64,000 bases of DNA from Prostheceraeus crozeri (lineage: Eukaryota; Platyhelminthes; Polycladida; Euryleptidae), in the NCBI GenBank assembly GCA_907163375.1, contig CAJQUW010011521.1:310001-374000 (forward strand), given 5' to 3'. Made by a program: the position numbers and the translations under genes. Each line of letters begins with the position of its first letter. The first letter of the stretch is position 1. This document shows positions 54,982-64,000 of the stretch, in pieces. The notes beneath the pieces are model-generated. The model was not told where the DNA came from and did not search any database. It saw only the letters and a list, made by a program, of their open reading frames with translations.

Positions 54982-56420
54982 CAATGGCGTAAAAAAATTT
55001 GAATCCAGCTAAGATTTTTTTCATTATTTCACTTTTTCGCTACGCTAAGCCGAGGTACCGTACGTAATGTTACCGTTAGATGAAATGAAAACGAAGTAAT
55101 GATAATTATTGATTTGTGTAATGATAATAGCATCAAAATAGCTACAGTATAGTCTGTTAATATTTCGTGGGTCCTCCTTTTGCATCGATGACCGCTTGGC
55201 AACGGCGACCCATGGACTGGACCAAAGCCTCGCAGCGACTTCGCATAATACTGCGCCAAGCTTCACTTACGGTCTGGTACAGTTCGCCCTAGGGACGTGA
55301 AGCCTTCACCGAACCGTCAACCTCTTTCCAAAGGTGCTCTATTGGATTCAGATCAGGTGACTGAGTCGGCCAACACATCGTCACGAATTCCTGGTGGTCC
55401 AACCATTGTTTTACGGATTTAGCGGTGTGCTTTGGATCGTTGTCGTGCTGAAACATCCATCGACAGTTGGAGAACATGGTCTCCGCTGCAGGCAGCATGG
55501 TCTCAACCAGAATAGATCGATATTGATACTGGTCCATCGCTCCGTCTACCAGCCGAATAGGACCTGGTCCGAGCGCCGACATGCTGGCCCACACCATGAT
55601 GCTTCCTCCACCATGTTTCACTGTTGGCACGACACAGGCAGGGTTCATCTCCTCGCCAGCGCGACGACGCACCAGTACTTGACCATCACTGCCGAAGAGA
55701 TTGAACTTCGATTCGTCGGACCAGAGTACAACCTCCCACTGCTGGTCACTCCAGTTAAGGTGCTCTCTGGCCCAGGTCAGTCGAGCAACCCTGTTTTTCT
55801 CGGAGATGAGTTGCTTCTGGCGAGCGACTTGCCCATAGAGTCCCACTTCCATGAGTCGATTTTGCACTGTTCGCGAAGTGATGTCAACGCCGTAATCCTG
55901 CGATAAGGACTTTCGAATGTCAGGAGCAGTTAACCGTCGATTGTTTGAGCTCATGCGAACCACCAGTCGATCTTCACGTTCGCTAGTTGCCCGTGGCCTA
56001 CCACTGCGGGGACGGGACTTGCACTCCCCAGTCGCTTGCAAGATTGTTATCGCCTTCTGGACTGCACCGCGACTGACACCAAGAGCTTCAGCCACTTGGC
56101 GCTGTGACTGTCCTGATTCAATACGATCAACTATCACAGCGCGTTGCTCCGTCTTTAATTCGGCACTCATGTTGATGAAAATGAATCTATTACAATTGTG
56201 TCAACAAATCTACCAGTTTAAAAATTCAAATGACTAGAATGTTGTCAATCTAACTGTAGATGCATGCTTTGATATATGCATACTCTGATATCTGTGTTCA
56301 TCAACAGTTTGAATTCAATTGAGCTATTGGCGTCACAAAGTTGATAACATAGCATTGCAAGCTAATACCATAGAAATACCTTAAAATCAACAGGTGGATT
56401 CAGACTTAATTCCGCCACTG
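54982..56420 (-). mobile_element. Tc1-type transposon, nearly intact
   Basis: TA lies on both sides (54980-54981, 56421-56422). The left end CAATGGCG and the complement of the right end CAGTGGCG start imperfect terminal repeats of about 35 bp that share TGAATCCA and CT further in. The length is 1439 bp. A single transposase gene fills most of it. Confidence 0.9.
55157..56170 (-). pseudogene. Tc1 transposase with one nonsense codon
   Basis: ATG at 56170. Residues 10-60 form the paired-type DNA-binding region, ending in the AT-hook-like SGRPRAT linker. The catalytic triad is D152 (LWSDESKF), D243 (FQHDNDPKHT) and E278 (SPDLNPIEHLWKE), with 34 residues between the last two: DD34E, as in Tc1. 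A TAG at codon 294 (55289-55291) follows SVKASRP, after the triad. The frame then continues for 43 codons (GELYQTVSEAWRSI...) to TAA at 55157. The full length would be 337 residues, typical of the family. Everything else looks intact, so this copy died recently or the stop is a sequence variant. Confidence 0.92.
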
Positions 56421-56422
56421 TA

Positions 56423-57054
56423 TATTTAATGCACATTGGTGCTGATCAACATCTTTGCAGTTGAGAATTGTTTTTTGCTCCAACGAAGTCCCGGCCTTCA
56501 TGACTACAGTCGCCCTCTCCAAAGCACAAAACTTTTCGAAAGCTTATTTTGTTCAAAACAAGTTGTCGAATCCTTGTGAGAATCAAGCACTTTTTGACCG
56601 GTGTTGCACTTCGGCTTCGCGACTGATGCTCATGTTGGATGGGTGCGTAGAAAGTTAAAAGCGTCGCTTTCACGCCAAAGGATCGGTGCAGGAATGCAAA
56701 TGTTTGAAAGTGCAATAAGGGAGGGTGGGACACATTGAATGTCTCAGGATCTGCTACTGAGACTTGGGGTCGACCATCTCTTCTACATTCAGTTATGACT
56801 CCTTCTGAGTATTGCTTATTTCGCTCACTTAGAATACACGAGTATAACATTTTTATTGTGGAATTGCAGACCAAATGTTACAAAGTGCCTGAGATTCCAC
56901 CCAATTATGTAACTTGTCAGTACTTGCTTTAAACAGCTGTAGCTCACATAAACTGAAAATACTTTTGCCTAGCTACCGTTTCAAAAAATAAATTGAATAT
57001 CTTCACAATTGCAATCTGACAACAGTTAACAGACTGACGCTACAGAAAAAGAAC
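56423..57054. other. No gene recognised
   Basis: A 142-residue minus-strand frame (56446-56874) contains RRDGRPQVSVADPETFNV, faintly like the linker of mariner transposases. I cannot align the rest, so it is left unassigned. Confidence 0.4.
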
Positions 57055-57220
57055 TACAGTCGAGACTCGCTATAACGAACCCTTCTATAACGAACATTCG
57101 TCTACACCGACCCTTATCAATGGACCCCAACTTTTTTTATCATTTTCAATGGGAATCGAATAAAAAAACATTGTTCAATCCAGATCATGTGAAAATAAAG
57201 CGCTTGAATTTTATCTTCCC

Positions 57221-57400
57221 GGAATGACTCGTCTCATTGTGAACGAAAGCTACATTCGTGATGAAATCTATAAAGTCGACAAAGCTGGATTGTATTGGAA
57301 GTCAGACCGAACACTCGCACAAAAATATGAAGATTCTGCATCGACTGGATTTAAATTATTAACGTATAGAGTGATGCATGCACGAATGCAACGGGAAGTA
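57221..57400 (+). pseudogene. pogo-type transposase scrap
   Basis: The plus strand reads IYKVDKAGLYWKSDRTLAQK and then SASTGFKLLTYRV. This matches the IYNADETGLFWK...APGFKLSKDRVT block around the first catalytic Asp of Tigger/jerky transposases. The Glu after the Asp has become Lys. Only about 50 residues remain. Confidence 0.75.
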
Positions 57401-57549
57401 GTGATCGCTCTGTATTGGAAAATCTTGCCATGTGCATGTCTAATGCATATTACACTAATTGCAATGAGTATTTTTCATTGAACATCGAAAGAGAATGACA
57501 ACTACTAAGTCAATAAAAGACACCAACACCCTTGATTCCCCGACCGCCC

Positions 57550-57620
57550 TCGCCTGACCCAGGAATCGAACAAAAGTTCTCGATGGGGACAAGCTCGCTA
57601 ATTCTTCACTAGGCCATGCT
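57550..57620 (-). ncRNA. tRNA-like sequence (SINE or pseudogene)
   Basis: On the minus strand TGGCCTAGTGAAG (57616-57604) resembles an A box and GTTCGATTCC (57571-57562) is a perfect B box, about 33 nt apart. The stems do not pair as in a working tRNA. It sits inside the pogo-type element. Confidence 0.55.
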
Positions 57621-57917
57621 GACGGTACAAAATACTGACGGTATATTTGATTCATTCGATTATTTGATGTTTGAAGGGTATTTATCAGTACTGCATTTAA
57701 CATGCCAAAAACATAATTCATTCAATTAATAAAGTCTGCAAGATAAAAAAGGTGAAAAGGAATATAACCGGTGTAGTTTTGACGACGCTATTCAAAATCA
57801 ACAGGATATTTGAGCTCAAAAACATGTTTTATAGTCCCTTCCTCGCTATAACGAACGCCCGCCATAATGAGCCGTTTACATGGACTCCGCGAAGTTCGTT
57901 ATAGCGAGTCTTGACTG

Positions 57918-58189
57918 TGTTAAGAGAGTTAAATTTCAAGTAAGACATCATAGATAAGTATCAGCATCTCTAAAAATGTTCAGAGACATCGAACTGCACG
58001 ACATAATTACCTTCAGATCTTACCATTAAACTATCATTCGCATTTCTATGATGACTTGAAGAGTAGCGATAAAGTGAAATACAATTCTACGAGTAAAAAC
58101 ATTAAAAATTTCTACTAAAAAGAACAGTACATTAAAACACCACTGAAAACAGTTAATTCAACGAACCATTATCGTACAACTCGAAAAAT
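57918..58189. other. No gene recognised
   Basis: Short AT-rich spacer. Nothing is recognised. Confidence 0.5.
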
Positions 58190-59093
58190 CGTATGCATAC
58201 GTAATAGTATGCTTTACATACTAAAACCATCCAGCACAATGTTAAAAGAAAGCATAAATCATGTCCAAAGTATGTTGATTTAAGGCCTTTTGTCAATAAA
58301 GATCACACCAATGTTGCTATTGTTCTGTAAGTAGTGAGATAATGACATTCAAGAATCATACTTTCAATACTGAATTCGATTTTAATACACGTAAGTCTAA
58401 GGCATTTCATGAACAATCAATAAGTATTCAACCATCAACAATTATGTATTATGTAATTTTGAAATGAAGCATATCATCAATCCGAAATAAAAACACATTA
58501 TAATTCATGAACGCAAAAATAGTTATGTTTGAGATATGTAAGTCAACATGATTTCACGAAAGATTTAGTTTGAATGAATTGATGTTTATCAACTTGGTTC
58601 ATAAAGTAGAGCTAACTAAGCGTCCTGATAATGTTACTAGGCAAATAGCAACGATGACGTACTCGTAAAGCATAAAATTCACAATAAATCTAATCTATTT
58701 GAATATCACTCTATCAAACAAAAAATATTCACGACTGGTATTACCGAAAAAGTTATTTGACAGTAGAATGTAATACATGTATTTTTTGTTATGTGACTTA
58801 AAGCTGCACATGCGAAATGCATACCAGAGGCATACGAATAAGAATGAATTTGCATCGGGTCTCGTATATAAAACATACCCACTACTCGTATTTCAGTGTA
58901 AATCAGCCAATCACAGATAGAATAGTTCGTATCGCTGCATGCCAATCACATATGAAAGTAAGTGAGATGTGGTATGAAAAACATACCAGATCTCTGTAAA
59001 CATACGAGAAACTCGTATCAGATGTTAGTTTCAAATTGCATGTAATTTTGGTATATGTTTGTATGTAATTTTCGTATCTAGCGATTTACAATG
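58190..59093 (-). mobile_element. 922-bp MITE family, copy B (inverted)
   Basis: On the minus strand the order of blocks matches copy A at 21282-22203. These include CATTGTAAATCGCT at the right edge (59093), repeated TCGTAT/ATACGA words, CAGTCGTGAATAT, TTGCCTAGTAACATT, CATAATTGTTGATGGTTGAA, and GTATGTAAAGCATAC near the left. Identity looks like about 85 percent. The left terminal repeat is missing or replaced by CGTATGCATACG. Confidence 0.8.
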
Positions 59094-61199
59094 ATAGTCA
59101 CTTCATGTCCTACATCGCACCCTTTGACGCGTCTTTAATAATTTGCCGACATTTCAATCTGTCCTTCGCCTTCTCCATACATATTTTACAATTTTAACAA
59201 ATTTTACATGTTTCGAATCAATTGGATGCGCCTTCAACTGACTCGAAACTGTGCAAAATCCTTCTTTCCTTCTCAGCAACAACGAAATTCCCAACATAGG
59301 CCCCATATCGACTGTGTGTTCGCCTCAAACTGCATCGGGACTCCTATGAGCTGTAAAAGGCAAAATCGTTAGGACAATAAAACACCACTAGACGTGTAAA
59401 CGTGTAGGTGATGCTTCCTCTCTTCCATTATTCTTCATTTCTGCGTATCTTACAACTGACTCCAAGTTTTAGTTGACCTTAAGGCGATGTATCACAATGC
59501 TACATTTTCAAGATGCCATCAATAGAAAACGTGAACATATTGGATCATTTAATGAGAAAATCTTGATAATCCTAGCCTTGATGTCATATTAGAATACTTT
59601 AGAATGCAAGCATAAGGAAAGATTGACTGATCGCTATCTTACATAGTTATTGGAGATACGATCCCTTAGAAATGAACGCATTTATCCCTTTGCAACTTGT
59701 CCAAGCATTTATTAAATTACCAACAGCTACAAACATATTATTTGCTTCACGATATTTTCGCAAGGCATGCAATTTGTACGTGCCTTTTTTGCGATCATTG
59801 TGGTATGTAATCAGATATTTATGCATTTTAAATGATCAGACTAATGCAAATGCATTTTTAGACAAGGCTAAACATGCCGATTATAGGCTTACTATTGTTA
59901 GATGTACTACTATTGAATGTCCACTTTGGATGCTACTTTTGTGTCCCCCCTTGCGGTACTTCTGGAAAAATATTATTTGTCAAATTTCACGACATTATCT
60001 GATGGCTCTGACTGAGTAAAACATTGAACTCGCATCACTCTGAACACTTAAAGTCATTTCAAATACTTTGATCGAAGTCAGAAAACATAAAAATGCGGAT
60101 TACCTTTTTTGCAGAAACATAAAGAATACTTCAATATGTTCTCTTAGTTTTGCTTATTTATTCTGAAAAGTTGCGGAAGGATTTGTGTAGGTTTGATACA
60201 CAGCCCGTAAATCCAACAAACTAATGTGAACCTTTAAAGTTTTTATAATTTTGGAGCCTCCAAGGTGAAGCGGGTCATTCTGCCGCATTTTAGCTTGTAA
60301 CCAAAGAATGACATCTTGATCCCCATTTCTGTTTATTACGGATTATTGGGTGCATCTTCATGGGTAGTGAACATGAAATTTTACATATTCTAGGTAAATT
60401 CTAAAATTATGATTCTGCTTTTATAAAGTCTATTCGACGAATCCCAGAATTTGAAAGTTCATCCACAGAGTAAAGCCGAAGGAATTTCTTCGTTCCCAGC
60501 AATGGTTCATCCTTGATGACTACATGTTGATGGTTCATGTTTTCTGTCTCAGAGGAAGCAAAGAGTGTCTATTTCTCTTCATTTTCTACTCTATTTCTCT
60601 GCTATTTCTCTGCATACTCGATGTTGATAACCTTCACTGCTGACTTTCACTAAACAAGTTGACTTTTCCTTGATTTGAGGCTAGGACCACAGTATCATTT
60701 TGTGCCAGTTATTGCACACCTTGATTACTTAATTGCGCTGTCGAATAATCAGACTTCTTTATATTTCTTAAAGTTCTCATATTTCGGAATTGATCACGAT
60801 TGAATCAAGGATATGAAATTATAACGATATCTTGGGTTTTAGCTCGTCAAATTTACACCTCCTCATATTCACTTTGCTTTAGTCTGTGATTTGAAGCCGC
60901 TCCGTATTATTTCAATTATTTTTAGTTCCCAAAATCATGAAATTCTTTACAGGACGACACCGATGTTGAATGCTTCCTGTCTGCTGACTGAAAGAGTGAC
61001 ACTCTACAAAGTTGTGCGTGACGGAAATAAATGCTCCTGCAGTGCAACAAACGAAAAACTACAATCAAAAGCGAAATCGACAGACAACGTAATGGAGAGA
61101 TGACAAATACCAAAAATTTCGCTGATAAGAAACGGAGAGATCGAAATTGATAATGTCAAAAAAGAATGCCTTTGGAATGAAGTGCTTACCAGTACACTA
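59094..61199. other. No gene recognised
   Basis: A 115-residue plus-strand frame (59672-60019) is the longest, without a recognised domain. A CTATTTCTCT-type low-complexity run lies at about 60565-60620. No element ends were found. Confidence 0.5.
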
Positions 61200-61200
61200 G

Positions 61201-61287
61201 AGATGCACGAACCCGACGCGACTGACCCGATCCGATCTGAACCCGAAACAGACCCGACCTGACCTGACCCGGGTTCGTGTCGCATCT
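61201..61287. mobile_element. 87-bp fold-back with AGATGCACGAACCCG ends
   Basis: AGATGCACGAACCCG at the left is complementary to CGGGTTCGTGTCGCATCT at the right, with a 3-nt interruption. The middle is an (ACCCGA)-like low-complexity run. Ends starting (T)AGAGATGCACG are common in hAT-type MITEs, so this may be a tiny hAT derivative. No clear 8-bp duplication is seen. Confidence 0.6.
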
Positions 61288-61559
61288 ACGAATTTATTTC
61301 GAGTTCAGATTGATTGCAATACATTCGGGTTTTTTATGATACTTAGAAATTTATGAGTATGCATATATTTTATAAATGTATATGTATTCAAATTCTATGT
61401 AGGTATGCATGTGTTTATCATAAAATGTTGAATAAATGATGTGTGTGAAGATGGCGGCCGATACACTGCTTATTACAACGAGATTCTATTCGAAGCAACT
61501 TCTACTTTATCAATTTCAGTCTCCTGATCCCGAATCTGGGCTTAGATTCCACAAATTCG
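61288..61559. other. No gene recognised
   Basis: AT-rich spacer with no feature. Confidence 0.5.
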
Positions 61560-62105
61560 TAGTCAGTTACTTACAAAACTCAAAGTACCATATCTATGGG
61601 ACGAACAGTTAACGGCTGATTAAAGAGAATATTTGAGAATTGCAAAAATATTGAGTGACTCATTACATCAGAGAAAAATAGATACCTGCAGCAAAAAAGA
61701 GTTATTCTGGCCTGAATTATCAAGAATTATGCGGTTTTGAGTACTATGAAATCATATCTGAATTTTCATATTGAATACAATGGCATCAATATATTACTAA
61801 AATTTCGTGGCAGATTTCGTAGCTGGCAATTACGGAAATCGATTATGATATTATCATGGATCGTTTATGTGAGCTATGTGACAATCCAAAAGTGAAGACT
61901 CTGTATCATCCTCTGATAGAATGTTTATTATATCAAAATTTACGACAAGAAAATGCAATTGTTTTGTTATGCAATCGTAACAATGCAACAGAATTCAATA
62001 AATTGATAAACATTTTGACTGCAAATGTGACAAAATCCATCGCGAAGTTTCTCAAAAAAGCAAGCGATTTACGAACGATGTCTAAAGAAAACACTAGCCA
62101 ATAAT
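61560..62105 (+). pseudogene. LINE-type protein, C-terminal zinc fragment
   Basis: The plus strand reads ILLKFRGRFRSWQLRK, then DRLCELCDNPKVKTLYHPLI with a following EC. That is a CxxC...H...C cluster like the zinc-binding end of many LINE reverse transcriptases (C-x2-C-x8-H-x4-C). An alpha-helical tail of about 55 residues ends at a TAA (62102-62104). The part before 61860 is in several frames. No RT core is present. Confidence 0.6.
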
Positions 62106-62399
62106 TTGTTTTAGACAATCCTCTTCTCCTTCCTGTTCAGAGAATGTTTTTTGAACAGCACCGACCGCACGATGTTTTCTGTCATCATGCTGCGTTTTTG
62201 TGCATATTATTTGATCGTAAGTGCTCCTGTTTTTTTGACTTTTGACTTCTGAACAGAATTTGACTGTAAAAGCAGACGCTATTTATCTGATATTGAAGGC
62301 TTTCAGTCAATCATCAAATTGTGACGTCATCATTCTTATTAACGGATATTTTTTGTGATGTTCAACGATTCTTTCAGCTGTTTGTTAGCGGTGCATAGT
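62106..62399. other. No gene recognised
   Basis: AT-rich spacer with no feature. Confidence 0.5.
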
Positions 62400-62995
62400 T
62401 GGGACTTTTGCTTTTGCGCCACTTGGCAATGCTTTTTCGCCAAACCGACAACGCATTTGCGCCAAATTTCTCTTCGCTTGATATTCATAAGAATGGTCAT
62501 TTGTTATGTCAATGTCTAATCGACTAATGACAGCTGCAGATGATAACGATGCCCGATGAATGAGACGATGACAGGTATTGTGTCGACAATTGGCAGATTG
62601 ACATGATATATCAATTTAGAAAAAGAGAAATTCAGGTTAATATCATTTAAATTCATGAGAATATAAGGATAATAAGACATATTATGTCTTCATTTAAAAT
62701 CGTGTTGAAGGCTTTCATGCAGTATTTGAATAAAATAAAGATGAAATCTAATATGAAAAAAAGTTGGAAAACATTCAAGAAACAAAAATACTTAAATCTC
62801 AGCTTCATTCTAACTGAAAAAGCCATGGGAGACAAATCCACGAAAACTCACTTTTCCATGAAAATTTTGAATTAGGCCTGTAAAGTGGCGCAAATTCATG
62901 ACTTGCTGTGGCACAAATGCGTGATTATTTTGGCGCAGAAGCATTATTTCTCAGTTACATAATCAGAAATTGTGGCGCAAAAGCATTACGCACGT
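62400..62995. mobile_element. MITE with inverted TTTGCGCCA arrays
   Basis: On the left three spaced units contain TTTTGCGCCA or close variants (62413, 62435, 62455). On the right at least four units carry the complement TGGCGCAAAA/TGGCGCAGAAGCATT (62886, 62910, 62930, 62973). Units often begin AATGC. The two arrays are in opposite orientation around a non-repetitive AT-rich middle. The pattern fits a transposon with arrays of transposase-binding sites and no coding sequence. The precise ends are not clear. Confidence 0.6.
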
Positions 62996-64000
62996 ACAGT
63001 TTGCAGAGTATTGATCTAATTTAATGTCAAATATTGATTTGCAGACAATATGCATAACATAGTGAACAATGCGTAGCAAGAAGATATAATCTTCAACTAT
63101 TTTACGAGTATCTTGGAAATGGTTTTAATTTCGAAAAATTGAATTTATTGAATTTTCGAACAAGCAGTCATTGAAAAGTAGGCCTACAGGTGACAGAATC
63201 CGGATTCCACGTGTCTGGAATCCATATGAAATACAAACCAAGATACTGCTGCGGACACAAATCAATTTATTATTGTGATCTCACAAACTTCAGAATGAGA
63301 ATATTTTATTTCAATGGCTTCTGTTGCACAATGGTCTATGCAATTTTGAAAAAGGTTTGATCATTGAAGCTTATTATATAAGCAAAGTAACCACACAAAT
63401 TTTTATGAATGTTTATAACGGCAGAAGTAAAATCTTGAAGTTTTAACTTTCTCCATCCTTTTTTCTTTTTCTTGCCTTTTTTGTGTATGCATTTTCCATT
63501 TTTTGTACACAATATTATATGTGTGTCCACAGTATGCTGATTTTACCTTGCATGTTCTAATTCGTACCGTTTTTATCTCCTTTTAATGTGTACATTCCAC
63601 ATCTCTTTTGCATGACTGACTTGTTCAATCACATTTTAAAGTGCATTGTATTATTGATCCATTGTTGATTAATTTCTTTATGGTCACGACGTGAACTGCG
63701 CCACTTCACATTGAGAAAGCCTACGGGTAAAACGTTTGCGAGATCATAATTATAAATTGATTTGTGTCTGCAGAAGTATCTTGCTTTGCATTTCATGTAT
63801 ACAGATATCATGAAAGAAGTGCATTCGATTACATCTACCGCCATTTATTTAGCTTATTAATTTCTGATTATGTTAACTTTAAGCCAACGCATACACTTTC
63901 GAAATATCAGAAGCATTTTTCATTTTCAACAACTTTCTAGTCCCTGCACTGTTCATTCACACAAACAGTTTTTCACTGAATAAATGTACTAGTACTTTCA
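62996..64000. other. No gene recognised
   Basis: AT-rich sequence. A TAGGCCTA octamer lies at 63179. Short frames on both strands show no domain. Confidence 0.5.

Larger units (their letters stand above)
57057..57917 (+). mobile_element. pogo/Tigger-type element, non-autonomous
   Basis: The left end CAGTCGAGACTCGCTATAAC and the complement of the right end CAGTCAAGACTCGCTATAAC are pogo/Tigger-style terminal repeats. TA precedes the left end, and the right flank has TG. CTATAACGAAC recurs inside each end (57083, 57846). The interior keeps only a scrap of transposase and a tRNA-like sequence. The length is 861 bp. Confidence 0.85.

Noticed and set aside
56446-56874. 142-residue minus-strand frame with a GRPQ-like phrase
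   Set aside because: The phrase alone is too weak for a mariner call, and no catalytic motif follows on that strand.
59672-60019. 115-residue plus-strand open frame
   Set aside because: No recognisable domain, no splice context and AT-driven composition. It is not supported as a gene.
1-64000. CRISPR arrays, bacterial operons or prophage
   Set aside because: No regularly spaced repeats or bacterial gene order exist. Splice signals, LINEs, Penelope-like and mariner elements show eukaryotic DNA.

Overview
The window looks like animal nuclear DNA, most likely from a marine invertebrate. It is AT-rich and non-coding by bacterial standards. It carries spliced-gene signals, tRNA-derived repeats, Penelope-like elements with GIY-YIG endonucleases, many Tc1/mariner, pogo and piggyBac relatives, LINE fragments and one Ty3/Gypsy element. 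That Gypsy element has the integrase-before-reverse-transcriptase order of the Gmr1 group, first described from deuterostomes. Together with repeated TAGGCCTA octamers this makes a deuterostome plausible, but it is not proof. I could not identify a single convincing host exon. Every protein with recognisable ancestry belongs to a mobile element.

Layout. 1-7.2 kb: mostly anonymous sequence, with a TGTCA-rich cluster, a fold-back near 2.7 kb and a 187-bp MITE at 5.26 kb. 7.2-12.5 kb: two copies of an 800-860 bp inverted-repeat element (here called Rep-A) around a decayed Tc1 transposase. 13.4-16.9 kb: a short direct-repeat pair, a TTAA-flanked piggyBac-type MITE and a TA-flanked element with CCGTAAAATG ends. 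20-24.3 kb: a LINE fossil, a 922-bp TA-flanked MITE (second copy inverted at 58-59 kb) and a deleted piggyBac with a predicted intron.

26.4-32.7 kb is a three-level nest. A mariner is split by a 4.9-kb DNA transposon of uncertain superfamily, and that transposon is split by a 5'-truncated LINE. The inner junction was afterwards copied as a 0.58-kb tandem duplication. 33.8-39.3 kb is a young Gmr1-type Gypsy with identical 492-bp LTRs on the minus strand. 41.2-43.9 kb holds 3' ends of two different Penelope-like elements, one of them inside a Rep-A copy.

48.3-54.8 kb is a Penelope-like complex. It has a 442-bp unit with perfect 43-bp inverted ends and a hammerhead ribozyme, then two nearly identical RT-endonuclease arms head to head. 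One arm's element is interrupted by a mariner with unusually long (140-bp) terminal repeats. 55-56.4 kb is an almost intact Tc1. 57-62.99 kb has a pogo/Tigger relic, the inverted MITE copy, a tiny fold-back, an RT C-terminal fragment and a MITE with arrays of TTTGCGCCA.

The most unusual items are the hammerhead at 48.3 kb, a second possible hammerhead at 45.06 kb, the 4.9-kb transposon with six CTGTGGGACGGAAT motifs, and the Gmr1-type Gypsy. Counts and alignments were made by eye.
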